From: Paroedura picta | Taxonomy: Eukaryota > Chordata > Lepidosauria > Squamata > Gekkonidae | Direction of reading: 5' to 3' | Assembly (NCBI RefSeq): GCF_049243985.1 | Contig: NC_135380.1 | Span: 23,608,501-23,672,500, forward strand | Length of the DNA: 64,000 nucleotides | In this document: positions 1 through 12,039 of the stretch, piece after piece | How the letters are laid out: every line of letters starts with the position of its first letter | Numbering within the stretch: the stretch's first letter is position 1 | Notes under the pieces: model-generated | What the model was told of the DNA's origin: nothing | The model's database searches: none | What the model saw: the letters and a program-made list of their open reading frames with translations, nothing else | Position numbers and translations under genes: made by a program

Positions 1-836
1 ATGTACTTCTGCTAAGACATTATCTGTGAGGGCTTTGCAAATCCCCCTCTTATCTTAATTGGATGGCTACAGGACTACCCTGTCCTATGCCATCATCCCA
101 GAAAGGCCCTCCTCACATCCACCCACTTGGAACTAATTCTGATGTTTGTCATGCCTGGAAAAAGGCATCTTTTTACCTGGCACTTCCTTGTCATGTTTAT
201 CTCACAGTTTTGGTTGATTTTGGTAGTTGTACTTGCTATGCTGCTAAGTAGCATTTTATTGATATGGGAACTGGTTTTAGGCAATGTTGCTGTCCAGCTT
301 TTAGTCAAGCTACAATTTCAAATTTTCGAATCTGATTACTGCCATGTTGTTTGGCATGTTTAATGATACTCTATTATTTTTTGTACTTTTGATGTTTTCT
401 GAAAGCTGCTTGCTGATCAGAGAAAGTTTGAAAGTGTGGGACAGACAGATCTGGAGAAATTGGGGCACTCCTGGGGAGGGGGAATGAAGCCAACGCATGA
501 CCCCCTTCCCTCTTCCCAATCCATGTAGCCCATCATTATTGCATGTCCCAGCATGCACACACAACAGACATGTTGGGTCTCACAGCATCACAAGCTGATG
601 TTGTAATGTTGTGGTAAACTGAGGATGCTCCTTAGAACACACCCAACACTCCCCTTTGATTGCACATCAGATTAAACTGGCAGAGGTAAACTGGCAGAGG
701 TGGACAAATCCTCTTTCAGCAGAACGTGCTTTCCATTACTGACCTTCTCATTACGGAAACCCCAGGATTCTGTGGAATACAGGAAGCTTTTCCATACAAA
801 GGAAACATTCTACCCCTGAGGGGGTGTCCAATTTAC
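1..836 (-). other. CNNM3: 5' part of CNNM3 intron 1
   Basis: Non-coding stretch following the CNNM3 exon 1 donor. I find no conserved CNNM exon 2 here (no [17 protein letters not shown]-like frame on the minus strand), so the intron runs past the window edge. No repeat family I recognise and no other gene; the short open frames are chance. Confidence 0.8.
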
Positions 837-2268
837 CTCGCTTGAACTCCTCCAGAACAGCATCTAGCTTCGTGTCATTGAAGACAAAGTGAAGCGGGTG
901 GTTGTAGAACTTGATGATGGTGCTGAGAGGGGTGCAATCGTCAGGGTCGACCATGGCCAAGTCCTTGACGTAAAGCATGTCCACCAAGTTGGTGCGCTCC
1001 TCTTCATAGACAGGGATGCGAGTGTAGCCGCTCTGCATGATCATCGACATGTTGTTGAAGTCCAGCACAGCATTCGCGTTCAGCATGAAGCACTCATCCA
1101 GCGGCGTCAGCACATCCTCAACCGTCTTGTTCCGCAGGGCGCCCTTGCTGAACTCCTCCCGCACAAACTCATTGTAGGGGTCACTGTTGCGCACCATGTC
1201 CAGGATCTTCTCCCGCAGGAGGCACGTGCTGGTGTCATGGTGCAAAGCGAGTTCCAGCACCTTGCTGAGCGGTAGCGAGATCGGGAAGGTGAGAAGCATG
1301 AAGAGCTGGGTGAGCCAGAGCCCCCGGGGGGCCAACAAAAGTCCCCACCGTGAACTGATGGTGAAAGGCAGCACCTCAGCTAAAAGAAAGACCAGAGCCG
1401 CCACACCTAGGATAGCGGGCACCAACATCTCCACCGCTGTATAGAAAAGCACTGCCAAGGCAGCATTCGCCAAGGAGCTCAGGAGCAGCAGAGAGCAAAG
1501 GACAAATGTCCCACGTTGTCGGACAGTCTCCAGAACTTTGGAAGCTTCTCGCTCAGATTCCGACCCACAGTCCCGCAGCACGTACAGTTCCACCGGATCC
1601 AGCCACAGAGTGCTGAGCTGCAATGCCCGGAGCAAGGCCAAGAAAGCTAGCAGCAAGGCCACGAGCGTGCCCAGAAGCCAGGGTGCGAAGGGAGGGGGCA
1701 AGGCCACGGCTGCCACCCTCCCACCCCCACCCTCATCTTCCGTCACCAAGATAGCGTCCCCAGGGGCAGCTGCCGCCCACTGGTTCCCAGGCCCCGCCAG
1801 GCTACACAGGTGATACTGCCCCTGGGTACCTCCAGGGGCCACCTTCACGGTCACCAGCACGGCATACTCCCCAACGGGCAGGACGTCGTGCAAAAGCAAT
1901 TCGGGGGCACCAGCCGGGGAGGGCGTGGAGGAAGGCTCCCCTTCGGGAACGGCACAGGGCCTTCCCAGGGGCACGAAGGCCACCCAGGGCCAGCTGTGGT
2001 TGCTGAGGCCGGTCCCATACAAGCGCAGGCGGAAGGTGGCCCCGGGGGTAGCCCTGATGAGGCTCCCCCTGGCCAGGGCGCCCTCCTCGAGGCAGAAGCC
2101 CAGCACCCTGGGGTGAGGGGGGCCCGGCTTCCCGAAGCTGTGGGGGGCTCTGGAGCGCAGAGAGGCATTGACAGCGGAGCCCTCCCCTTGCACGGCCACG
2201 CAGCCCAGCCACAAGGCAGCAGCCCAGCCCAGCAGCAGCGGCACCAGCACGCGGCAGTCGCCCACCAT
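837..2268 (-). CDS. CNNM3: CNNM3 coding exon 1 (rest of gene lies beyond base 1)
   Basis: First coding exon of a CNNM-family magnesium transporter/regulator, 477 codons plus one base. Visible in order: hydrophobic signal segment (about residues 7-27), extracellular domain with sequons N34-A-S and N90-H-S, a DUF21-like four-helix membrane region (about 195-340), then the start of the CBS pair (about 381-478) with [13 protein letters not shown] and [17 protein letters not shown]. The start ATG at 2268 has G at -3 and G at +4. The frame reads on past GAG TTC AAG CGA G|GTAAAT, which I take as the donor (GT at 836-835), because CNNM4 breaks at the same codon and phase. The membrane motif kept in CNNM4 as SGLNLGL is RALQLST here, the known divergent state of CNNM3. 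CNNM3 is chosen over other CNNMs from this divergence, the wording of CBS1 and its position downstream of CNNM4. Exon 2 onward is not in the window. Confidence 0.95.
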
Positions 2269-2560
2269 CGCCAGAGCCAGCAGCAGCTGGAGCCGCAGCA
2301 GCAGAAGGAGCTACTAGGGGGAGTGGACTGGGCAGAGCAAGGTCAGCTGACTCCCCTTCGGGCGCCGCCGAACCTGACTGCGGCCCCCTTGGCCAATGCG
2401 GAAGAGGGGCTGGAGGCCTCGATCCAATGGGCAGGGGCGGGGGCGGGGCCGATCAAGGGGGGGGGAGACAGGGCAAGTTCGGTGGCGCCGCGTTATAAAC
2501 AAGGCGGAGGGTTGCCTCTTAAAGGCACAGCGTCCCTCTATTGTCATGCGCGGAGGTGTC
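2269..2560 (-). promoter_or_regulatory. CNNM3: CNNM3 CpG-rich promoter / 5' UTR
   Basis: GC- and CpG-rich DNA immediately upstream of the CNNM3 ATG. It contains tandem GC boxes (GGGGCGGGGGCGGGGCC, 2434-2450), two CCAAT pentamers on the plus strand (2393-2397, 2424-2428) and, further upstream for the minus-strand gene, a weak TATA-like GTTTATAACG at 2491-2500. The CpG-rich character continues into exon 1. The transcription start cannot be fixed from sequence alone; a start near 2465 would fit the TATA-like word. Confidence 0.6.
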
Positions 2561-2911
2561 CTCGCCGCTCTTCAGTTGGGGATCCGGGGCTTCCCGGGGT
2601 CTCGTGACGCGGAGCGGGGTAACCCCCTTCGTTCCCGGGCAGCGAGATCGTGTTTCCACTGTTGCTTCTGCGTCAACCTGGCGCTTTCTACTGGGGATTT
2701 CTCCCAATTCTCAGTTGTGCCTACGGTCGCCCCGGTGCATCCCCGTTTAGGGGTTTTGCTTCTGCAGTTTTCAGTGGGACTTGCTGCGAACTGAACGTTG
2801 TAGAATTGTCACCTAAGTCTGCAGTTGGATGCGCAGGCACATGGGTGTGGAGTCCCTTAAGCTCAGTGAGACGCACTCCCGGGAAATTAGGGGGGCTGGG
2901 ATTGGGGGAGT

Positions 2912-3085
2912 CCTCGTCAATACGGCTGCCAACTACAGGTTGGAGATTCCTGGAGATTTGGGGGTGGGGCTGGGGGACAGCACGGTGCAGGTAGGGAAAG
3001 GACCACTGTGGGTTATAAAGCCATAGGCAGAGTCCACGCTGCAAGCCTACCATTTTTCCCCAGAGAAACGATTCTCTGTAGCCTG
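2912..3085. repeat. Degraded copy of the GGTTGGCAAC repeat family
   Basis: Starts around GGCTGCCAACTACAGGTTGGAGATTCCTGG and contains the family's middle words GAGATTTGGGGGTGGGGCTGGGG and CCTGGAGATGAGTTGTAATT (compared piecewise). Related copies lie at 7517, 26789, 61140 and 63580. It is probably a non-autonomous element; the superfamily is not clear. Confidence 0.5.
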
Positions 3086-3540
3086 GAGATGAGTTGTAAT
3101 TTATTTATTGTATTTATTATTACATTTTTATACCGCCAACTCCTGGACCAGCTGGCTCGTGGCAGTTCACAATAGAGTAAAAACATAGGACAGTAAGATT
3201 ACCACCTCACCGATAATACAATACAATAAAATAAACACCATTTAAAAAGACAAAGGTGGCAGGCATAACAATATCCTCGTAGACCCGTATTCCTCCTTCA
3301 CCTACTCCCAGCAGTGTCCAACAGATGTGAAGCTGGGGCGATGGATGGCCCCAGGGGAATCCAGATGTTGCAAGGGCAGGGGAAGATCCACTCTTATAGC
3401 CCAATATTCAGCCGGCCTCAACCAAAAGCCTGGCAGAAGAGCTCCGTCTAGCAGGCCCTGCAGAACCCAGAGGGCCCTCAGCTCTTCCGGGAACTCATTC
3501 CACCAGGTAGGAGCGGTTGGCAACCCGACTACTAAGGAGC
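3085..3540 (-). repeat. L2/CR1-type LINE 3' UTR fragment
   Basis: On the plus strand the copy begins with the A/T-rich tail (TTTATTTATTG), then TTTTTATACCGCC, the reverse complement of the common squamate LINE terminus GGCGGTATAAAA. It then runs backward through the 3' UTR, ending with words such as AGAGCTCCGTCTAGCAGG, TTCCGGGAACTCATTCC and ACCAGGTAGGAG. The same UTR words recur at 14040-14235 and 41430-41605, which identifies it as an interspersed family. No coding sequence is preserved. Confidence 0.6.
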
Positions 3541-3744
3541 GCATTTAGCAACACATTGTGCAAAAAATCATGGATGCGCTCCTATTGGCTATTGTTAATG
3601 CATTATCGCCAGCAATCAAGTGTTATGTTGCAGTGACTCCAGTTTAAACTCATTGAAATCAGGCGATTGATGCTGGAGTAATTTGAAGTATTGCTCTGCA
3701 GATGTCCATTCGTGTGTGAACCATTTTCAGATATGAACTGGCCT

Positions 3745-3960
3745 CTCCCCGCCACCCCTTTTCTGGCCATCAAGTCATAACTGAGTTATGGCAAACCAGT
3801 AGGGGTTTCAAGGCAATATACTTTCAGAGATGGATTGCCATTTCCTGCCTCTGCATAGTGACCCCATGTGCGCTTTTCTATCCAAATATTAACCGGGGCT
3901 GACCCTGCTTAGTTTTTGAGATCTGTCCAGATTGGTGCATCCTGGACTCTCAGTGCAGAG
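3745..3960 (-). repeat. 5S rRNA-derived SINE (SINE3 type)
   Basis: Read on the minus strand, about 3877-3945 resembles the 5S rRNA internal promoter region: an AGATCTCAAAAACTAAGCAG-like word, then GGGTCAGCCCCGGTTAATAT, then TTGGATAG, compared with 5S AGATCTCGGAAGCTAAGCAG, GGGTCGGGCCTGGTTAGTAC and TTGGATGG. A non-5S body and a tail with TATGACTTGATGGCC follow. This head-body layout is that of 5S-derived SINEs known in lizards. The copy is well decayed and is not a functional 5S gene. Confidence 0.7.
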
Positions 3961-4050
3961 CAGGAATAGGGACAAGAAGGGATTGTAATGCTCAGTCCTC
4001 TGCTTTGCAAAGAAGAAAAAGGTACACATCATTTAAAGTCTCTGCTTTTG

Positions 4051-4245
4051 CTTATTTATTTATGCTGCATTTTCCTTTTGCATGGGAACTGCAAAAGAAT
4101 ATCATTCTTTCTTCCTTCCCTTTTACCCTCACAAAAATACCTGTGTGGTAGGTTAGACTGAGATGGGCCTAAGGTCATCCTGGGAACTTCATGGCAGAGT
4201 GGAGATCTGAACCTGGTTGTCCCAGAATCTAATCACTACAGAGTG
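4051..4245 (-). repeat. tRNA-derived SINE, degraded
   Basis: Minus orientation. On the plus strand it starts with the tail TTATTTATTTATGCTGC and proceeds through TTTTACCCTCACAAAAATACC, AGGTTAGACTGAGATGGGCC and AAGGTCATCCTGGGAACTTC to GAACCTGGTTGTCCCAGAATC, the reverse of a tRNA-like B box and D-arm head. Same family as the copies at 18449 and 43597. Confidence 0.55.
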
Positions 4246-6466
4246 ATTGTTCTGCATATGGTCAGACAAGCAAAATAAATGTTTATACTTGAATTCAATA
4301 TGGCAGACCCCCAACTGGACCAGCCCATTCCTGGGGTCATTGCCAGGAACCTGATGTTTATTTCTTGGACCACACAAACCGTATCTCCAGTGCAGGATGT
4401 TGACATTTAGTGCCATACTGACAGTGCAATCCTAATCTAAAACCATTGAAATCTACACACCTGGAATGACTCTTGTTCTAATGCATCAAATGAACCCTTG
4501 GCACCAGTGCAAAAGGCACAAGTTCTTTTATTTAAGAAGTGACTATCAGGCATCTCTTACGGATATTGCCAGAGTTTTAGAAAAGCATTCTGCAACTGAG
4601 TTGAGTTATTCAAAAATGTCTGTTGGAATTTTTGTAAAAGCCCTCTCCCCAGAAATGGGCACAGCTGAATGGCATCTGGATGGTATTTTTAAAACCTGGA
4701 CTTCAGGTTTGTGGGTGTCAATGCTCTTTCTTGACCAGAGCAACCACTTGGGAAGCTTTCTCCAACCTATGAAAAAAATGCCTGTATCTGTAACCTGACC
4801 TTTCTCCATGCAAGGAGCTACCAGCAGAGAGGTATAGAAAGGTAGCAAAAGATAGGCCATTGCCCATATAATCACTTTTACAGAAATTATATTTCCAGGT
4901 AACATGAGATACAGATACAGTACATGAAGGTACTATATACTGAGCTAGACTACTGATTTATCAAGGTCTGGTGGGGGGGGGGGTTGTCTAAGGGGGATGT
5001 GAACTTGCCTTGGCGGGAAAATGGAAGGTTAAGAACCGTAACTTGTGCCCTGGGTGCCAGATTCGGCTTTTTAAGTCCTGGCAGAGCTGCTTCGAATAAA
5101 CCAACTTTCTTGTTTCAAGAGAAGTGTTTATTTCAAGAGAAGTGTTTATTTCAATATGTGTCATCCTGACACATATTGACTACTCTGGCAGCAGCTATCC
5201 AGGATCTCAGGTGGAAGTATTTCATATCATCTACTACCAGACTCCTTTAATTGGAAATTTGGGTGAGTGAGCCTAGGACCCCTCACTTCGTTTTTTAAAA
5301 GTTTGCGGATATTACATCTCCCACTTTTGCCAATTACAAGAGTGAGAAAACATGAAAGAGGGGGAGAGGCCTGGCAAACATCGCATTCATTTTTTTAAAA
5401 TGTATTTGCAGCGACATCCAAGCAGCAGGTTTTTTCTTACATGTGGAAAAACCCTGCTTGGTGGCAGGGGATGCTTGCAGTAGAGTACTTGTACCTTTTG
5501 GATTAGGGCAGGTTTATGTGTCAGAGCAGGATGCCTTATGGTGGAACTCGCATGTGAGAAGCATGTGAGAAAGCACTGATTTGCCAGTGCTTTCCCCTGC
5601 ACAGCCTTCACGAGTGGTCTTATTTCCAATTTAGTATTGACTCTCCTTAGCTTTTGAAATCTGATGGGATCATACTATGCTGCCTTCTCTCACTGGTATT
5701 AGCTTATACTGCTTATATATGCGTTTATTGTTCAGTGACTCATTTTATATCAGTTTAAAAACAGATAGTTTCTGTTTTTAAAGGTGTACTAAACAGAGCC
5801 CGATCAGTAATCCCAACTCCTCCCCTGTACTGTGAGAAATGAAAGGCAGGCTAGAGCACCGTGCTTCAGTATTCAAATATGTACATTTACATGCATTAAT
5901 TAAATAGAGACATCTGCCCTCCTTCCCTCCTGGAGGCCCAGGGAAAAGATGGCAACATGAAAATCTCTAATGATTTACTGTGGAATCCTAAATGATGTTG
6001 GAGGTATGTAAATCAACTGAAGTCAACAGGTGTAGAAGGGGTTAACTATTTAAGACTTTGTTGTTAAGAGTAACAGTGTTTTTGAAGGACAACCACAAAT
6101 CTCCTCCAAAGCCAAAATAAAGACAATGATTCATTGGGAACAGAAAACAGGAAAAACAGGATGGTCCCTATTAAACAGGGGCCAATAGTGTTGAAACTGA
6201 AATCAATGCAAAATAGAGACAAAACAGGATGATCATGTATGGAGAGAGAGAGAGCATTCCCCTCTGCTCCTGTGACTCTAAGTGCAGCTTGACTGGCAGA
6301 AATCAGCAGGCAAATCTTTTCAGGGATCTTGAGTTCATGTCTGCAGATTAGTTGCTGTCAAATTGTGCCCCTGAAAGTTAAATCTCACAGATTTCAGTGC
6401 AACTCACGTTCAAGTCAATTTTCGTAAGATCGCCACCTTCTTGCCCCAGAAATTAAAAAGCAAACG
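4246..6466. other. Intergenic, no gene recognised
   Basis: CNNM3 lies downstream and CNNM4 upstream. I see only small items: a half copy of the palindromic CAATCCTAA repeat near 4427-4480, a ten-base-plus G run near 4974-4983, an 18-bp tandem duplication (CAAGAGAAGTGTTTATTT, about 5117-5152) and a GA tract near 6241. No splice-flanked conserved frame is apparent. Confidence 0.5.
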
Positions 6467-6478
6467 TATTCAAAGCCT

Positions 6479-6762
6479 AATGAGCCTCTTGTGCCGCAGA
6501 GTGGTAAGGCAGCTGTCTGAAAGCTTTGCCCATGAGGCTGGGAGTTCGATCCCAGCAGCCGGCTCAAGGTTGACTCAGCCTTCCATCCTTCCGAGGTCGG
6601 TAAAATGAGGACCCAGCTTGCTGGGGGGTAAGCGGTAATGACTGGGGAAGGCACTGGCAAACCACCCCGTATTGAGTCTGCCATGAAAACGCTGGAGGGC
6701 GTCACCCCAAGGGTCAGACATGACTCAGTGCTTGCACAGGGGATACCTTTACCTTTACCTTT
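6479..6762 (+). repeat. Sauria-type tRNA SINE, full length, with 12-bp TSD
   Basis: tRNA-like head with A-box region (GTGCCGCAGAGTGGTAAGGC) and a good B box (AGTTCGATCCC, 6543-6553), a body shared with the copies at 17980, 33384 and 50634, and the BovB-like 3' tail CAGGGGATACCTTTACCTTT. It is flanked by an exact 12-bp duplication TATTCAAAGCCT at 6467-6478 and 6763-6774, which fixes both ends. The tail implies mobilisation by a BovB/RTE LINE, as known for Sauria SINEs. Lies between CNNM4 and CNNM3. Confidence 0.9.
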
Positions 6763-6774
6763 TATTCAAAGCCT

Positions 6775-9186
6775 TTGAAATAATCACCAACAGTTTCCAC
6801 CGCATTTTGATTTGATAATATTTATTTCATAATTATTTTTATTTTTAAAAAGAATCTCTTCCGCATGGGAGCTAGGATCTTAAGTTTAGTGTCCTTTTTT
6901 TTTTCTTAATCAGAAAAAAATAAATTACATCATGTCCACCCACAAAGGGGAAAATGTTCAGAAACCACTGTGCTTTCCTTAGGAATAATAATAATAATCC
7001 AAAAGGGGGAAAAACCCAAACAAGACTCCCTCCCCCTCACAAAACAAGAAATTTCAAAGTCAGACAAAAAGCTGTGAAACACACGCACAGTCAAATTAAG
7101 TTAAAGCTGTTTAAAAAGCACAAAGATTCATTAAGGTATCACTGCCCAGGGACGGGGGAGAAGAGGGAAGAGGAAGCCAGTCCCCTGACCGTAGGTGGTT
7201 TCCTGCACTGTGCTCTAAAAAGGTTGCACAATAGTGGAAGGAGTAGCCCTCCCCCTTGATTTCCAGAATCAAGTATTGCTGTCAACAAACCCAACATTTC
7301 AAAAAACGATTCCATTAAGTCATATGAAGGTTCTAAGAATACGGACGAAAGTGCTGATGGCTTAGCCTTGGACCTGGCCCCCCCAAAAAGGCTAGAAAAG
7401 GATTTGTAAATATATATATATATATAAAAGGATATCCAGACTACATGTCACTCTTTTTAGTGCCTTACGTTTCATGCACTTTTTAGTTTTTTAAAAAAAT
7501 TATGGCTATACAAAATAGGGTTGCCAGCTCTGGTTTGAGAAATTTCTGGAGATCTGGGGATGGAGGCTGGGAAGGGAGGGACATCGATGGCCAGATGTCC
7601 ATTCAGCCCTCCTTCCAAAGCAGCCACTTTTCCAAGGGGAATGAAACTCTTGGTCTGGAGATCAGTTCTCCAGGCCCTGCCCGGAGACTTCCAGGCCCTG
7701 CCCGGAGGCTGACCATCCTATTTGAGGTCTTGAAAGCTGGAAGTGGCCTGAGTCACTCTGGACCTCCAAGGTGTCCTGCGGAGTCTAGATGTGCAATAGA
7801 ATGAGGCAGCAAAATCGTAATATTATATACCACAGGCTACAGACGGTGTGGTCACATATTTCATGTCTCTCCTCACATATAAAACAACAACACCAGCACT
7901 CTGCAAGGAAATTCCAGAACATCTGAGAACCATCTAACCTCACTGTCTTTGGTTTCTCTTTCCATACTAGCTTTCTACTTGCAGGCAGTATTTTTCCAAG
8001 TCAGGGAGCTTCTGCAGTCTGAACTTGTTCAGTCTGATCTGCCATCTCTATCCGCCTCATTCGGCTACATGTGTAGATCAGGTCACAGTCCCAGTGTTAT
8101 TCAGGAAAGAACCCCAGTTAGACTTCTTGGCAGACAGTTCAGCTAACAGCTGACCTGAGAAAGGCCTGTAGAGTGCCTCAGAATCTGGTCTCCCAGTAGG
8201 TCTTGTTCTCTCACCACCATCGGTTGAGCTAGGAGGACCTAGTTGTCTTTACGGCTGCCAACTAACAAGGAAGTCTGGCCTATGACTGTTCTTCCAATAG
8301 TAGCTTAATCTGCAGAAATCGGATACATGGAGATAAACGTTACGGATGCCTGGGACTCAAGCTACAGTTAAGGGAATGGCTAAAGAGAACGGGTGAAATT
8401 CTGGCAAGCCCTGTACATCCCCCCATTTCGAACTCGGTGGACAGGGAATTGGGGTGATGAGAGCACCATTGCTTTTTGGAGTTTTTTTTTAAATGGGGTG
8501 AAAGTACAATGGTTAGCTTACAGCCATGCTGAGAATTCGTACAGCACACTTTGGCATAGCTAGGATCTGAAGCAGGAGCTCTACTGCCCATGCTCAGCAT
8601 CCCAGCCTCCTGCGTTTTGTTCTAAAAGAGGAATTGGAAAACCGTTTCATTTTGAGGTGCATCATCTCCTCTGTTTTGAGTCTCAAGTTTATTTCAAACA
8701 CTACAAAATTCCCCACAGACAATGACTTATGGGCTGGCACCAGCACTACCGTTAGGAGGATGAGGTGGGTCCATATCAAGGGGCAGATTCTGGTGAACTT
8801 CAGAGGGCAGCAAAATTGGAATTATTTAAGTATTGTATTTTTACTGCCAGGAGGAGGGGCCCTAATTAGATTTTCTATCACAAGCAGAAAAATGTCTGTA
8901 TTACACATTATACACAAAAGTGTTTTCCACGAGGAATTTTTCAGTGTTCAAAGCATCTCGGTATGACACATCCATTCCATGAATATACAAAAATGTTGTT
9001 TCCCCCACGACCCAGAAGAAAATACACTCCCACAGATGCAACCATAACTCTTAACACGGTAGATAAAATCAGTGCAGCCTTTACCCCCACTAGGGACATA
9101 CGTGATCCAGCACATTGCAGACTGAGTGCATAATTGCTCTCCAAACCTCCAGTTTGGTGCATGGCAAAATGCAATTATGAAAATTG
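6775..9186. other. Intergenic sequence, mostly unique
   Basis: Between the Sauria SINE and the candidate CNNM4 polyadenylation site. Contains a short (TA)n run at about 7409-7427 and one GGTTGGCAAC-family repeat (7517-7719). Otherwise I recognise no repeat and no gene. Part of it could be transcribed if CNNM4 uses a more distal poly(A) signal (minus-strand AATAAA also at 8688-8693). Confidence 0.5.
7517..7719. repeat. GGTTGGCAAC-family interspersed repeat
   Basis: Begins AGGGTTGCCAGCTC and ends GGCTGACCATCCT, imperfect terminal inversions typical of this family. The middle has GAAATTTCTGGAGATCTGGG and AAAGCAGCCACTTTTCC. An internal 21-bp block containing CCAGGCCCTGCCCGGAG is tandemly duplicated at about 7669-7710. 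Probably a non-autonomous DNA element; no clear target duplication. Confidence 0.55.
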
Positions 9187-12039
9187 TTTATTACAGAATT
9201 TCTCTCTCCATTACGACGACTGATTATGCACACCAGTTAGCAGATTATTCTTTCACCATACAGATTGCAAGTCAACTATGCTGAAGCTGACGTCAATCTG
9301 ATGCTACCCTCCGTTGAAAGACACAAGTGGCCAGCTTTGGCTAAAAGATGGAACAAAATTCATTTTTACAGAATATGAAAAAAGAATTGCCTACACATCG
9401 ACGTTGCTGCATGAGTTTGTGTTCTGAGTTTGCCTCCTGATCAGAAGGCAAGCCCTGAAGAGTCACTCATCTAGAGATGCAGAGGAGAGCTTCCTTCAAG
9501 GGCAAGTAACTCTGCCATGTCTCCACAACTGGGAATGAATGAATCCTACTTGAGGCAGAGACACCCCAGAATTAATGCCCCCTGTGAGTTAAGTAGGTGT
9601 GTTATAAGTGCCGATACAAGTCTTTTCTCCAGTTGAGTTCCTTCCGTCCCTGGAATCTGTTCGTAAGTCCAGAACATTTGCTTAGACACATGGGTATAAA
9701 TGGAAGGGAATCAGTGCACCTGATCTGATGGAGGCAATCCATTTCTCCTCTCTCTGATGTCCTGGGATGAGCTCTGATAAAACAGTTCTGCAGGTGTTTG
9801 TCATGATTCAGCTTAAACCTGAGAAAAGTTAGCTACGCTGGGTGCCAATTGGTTAGTACCTGTAACATCGACAACATCTCTCTCTCCCAATGCCCAGAGA
9901 TGTTCTGTAAGTGGTCTTCAAATGATGCTGAGTTTTGCTTAGCAAGATGGATGGTGAACACACACACTCTTCTTACACAACACCTGGACAATTTGCCAGA
10001 GGAATGAGGGAAGCAACCTGCCAACCTTACTATCTGGTATGTATGTCTGTAACAGCTAATACAAAGCAAGCTTTGTACCATGCATAGAGAACCTTCGATA
10101 AAACCTTCCTAAAATTCTCCCTCTTTCTCTGGGCAAATGTTAGATTTGGACAAGAACATTCTTGGTCAGTGGACCACTACCTGCTGACTCAAATCCACTT
10201 CCTGGATCTTATAGACAGAGAAATCTACACACCTCTTAAAACTTCTCATGAGAAACTGACAGCAATGACTAAGTCATGGGATGTGAACGCAGAACTCGTC
10301 TACATTTTTGCTGAGATATAACCATATGATACTTGACTACCAGCAGCAGCTCCTGTGGGCGTGTCTTGATTTCATCATGCAGCAAATAATTTAGCCAGAG
10401 TAACAACACAGCCTTGTTTTTCCTAACATGAAGATAGTACAAATTGATGCTGTTTTCACAGATCCTGAAGAACTACGTCTCCATTTGCCTAAACAAGTAA
10501 ACCAGTGGTCAATTTAGATCCAAATCCAGCCTAACAGGGATGAAACAAACACAATTATGGGCATGAATTCAAAGCTTTCTTCAAAAGATGTTAGAAGTCC
10601 TGCACTGGTCACTCCATCTGCCCTACAAGCACATGCAAGGCTGCAGCCCACATTCCCAATGCTGCCCAGAACCTCACGTGCCCAATGCTCACCCAGAATT
10701 GTATCCCGCCCCCCAGTTCTGGAACTACCATCAGGTCTGTCAAGGAGCTTTATACCATACTTTGAAATGGAAAGTGAAGGATTCCTGTGGTGGTGTGTCC
10801 TACATTTGCAACAGAATGAGACAATAAAATATCATGGGGCTGTAACATTACAGACTACTTCAAGGGGGCATATTTTAAAAAAATGCTCCCATGCATTTGA
10901 AAAACTCTCCCTGCATGTAGAAAAGTACCTATCAGGGGAAAGGTCTCAAATCAGGCCACTCCTTGCTATGAGCCAGGAGCTTTCTCCATGGTAGAGTGTT
11001 CAAAAACACGCAGGGACAAATGGAACCGTACATTCAATTGCCTCCCATTTCAATCACTCTTCTGCTGCTGATCTGGCCCAGCCTTGCTATGGTTCCTTGA
11101 GATCATTCTCTCCCGGAACTGAGCGTGTACTGAGAAAAGCTGCTCCCCAGCAACGGAGCTCTTGAAGAAGAGGATGGACTGCCACCCATCTTCCAGCCCC
11201 TGCACATCTCCCCACCGTGATGCCCGCAAACAGAACAAAACTGAACAGAAAAGAGAGAAGAAGAAAAAGAACATCATAGCCCCAGATAACATACAAGAAT
11301 CAGAACTCCCTGAGATGGGCAGATGATTCCTGCCGGTCAGCAGACCTTCTGCTTGGGTCGTGGTCGCTCTCGTCTCTTCCGGGCAAGGTCCTTCTGGCCA
11401 GCCTCTGTATGTGGTCGCTATTAAAACAGAGACAGGGAACAGCCCCCTCCTCCCCCCATGAGTGCTCTGTGGAAGACGGAACCAGAACCGGACCAACTCT
11501 GGAAACGGACCGATGCCTTCTGAGCATGCCGAGCCGTGAGTTCGCTGATCTCCATTTTTGTCTGTTTAAATAAAAAGCCAGCATAGAAAAAAAACAAAAA
11601 CCAGCAAGCAAGCTCCCTTTAGAAATCCTCAGCTTGCTGAAACCTCACCTGGCCGAAACGTGAGCCAGGGTGAAACTGGATCAGAGTGGGTCACGCAGGT
11701 TCTGACGTTCCAGAAGCCAGGATTCCCTTTAGCATCCAGAACCTGTTCAATTCTTCTCATTGTGCAGTTTCCTTTCCTAGTTGGCCTGGCCTTATCCTAT
11801 CAAGCCCATTCCTTCCTGGAAAGTGGAGGGGTGTGTGCCTTCGAGAGAAAAGCCATTGAGATTTGCCAGGGAATTGCTTTCCTTTCTCCCTGGCTGCATC
11901 CACTACCTGACTTTTGTAGTTGCATGACCAAAATCCTCTCCTGGGCACTGGGGTGTTTCCCCACCCTCCCCACTTTGCTGTCTTTGGAAGGGAGGGACGG
12001 GGGCGAGCTGGTCGAAACCCGATCGCCAAAGGGCCGAGG
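9187..12039 (-). other. CNNM4: Candidate CNNM4 3' UTR
   Basis: Sequence directly downstream of the CNNM4 stop (12040-12042). It is unusually free of the SINE and hAT copies that crowd the introns. The first AATAAA I find on the minus strand is at 9187-9192 (TTTATT on the plus strand), which would give a 3' UTR of about 2.85 kb. The end point is inferred; transcript data would be needed to place it. Confidence 0.45.

Noticed and set aside
1810-2607. 265-codon open frame on the plus strand
   Set aside because: It lies antisense to the CNNM3 first exon in CpG-rich DNA; low-complexity Q/G-rich translation with no domain. A shadow of the minus-strand gene.
10557-10994. 145-codon plus-strand open frame
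   Set aside because: Lies antisense within the candidate CNNM4 3' UTR; no domain, and a LINE origin could not be supported.
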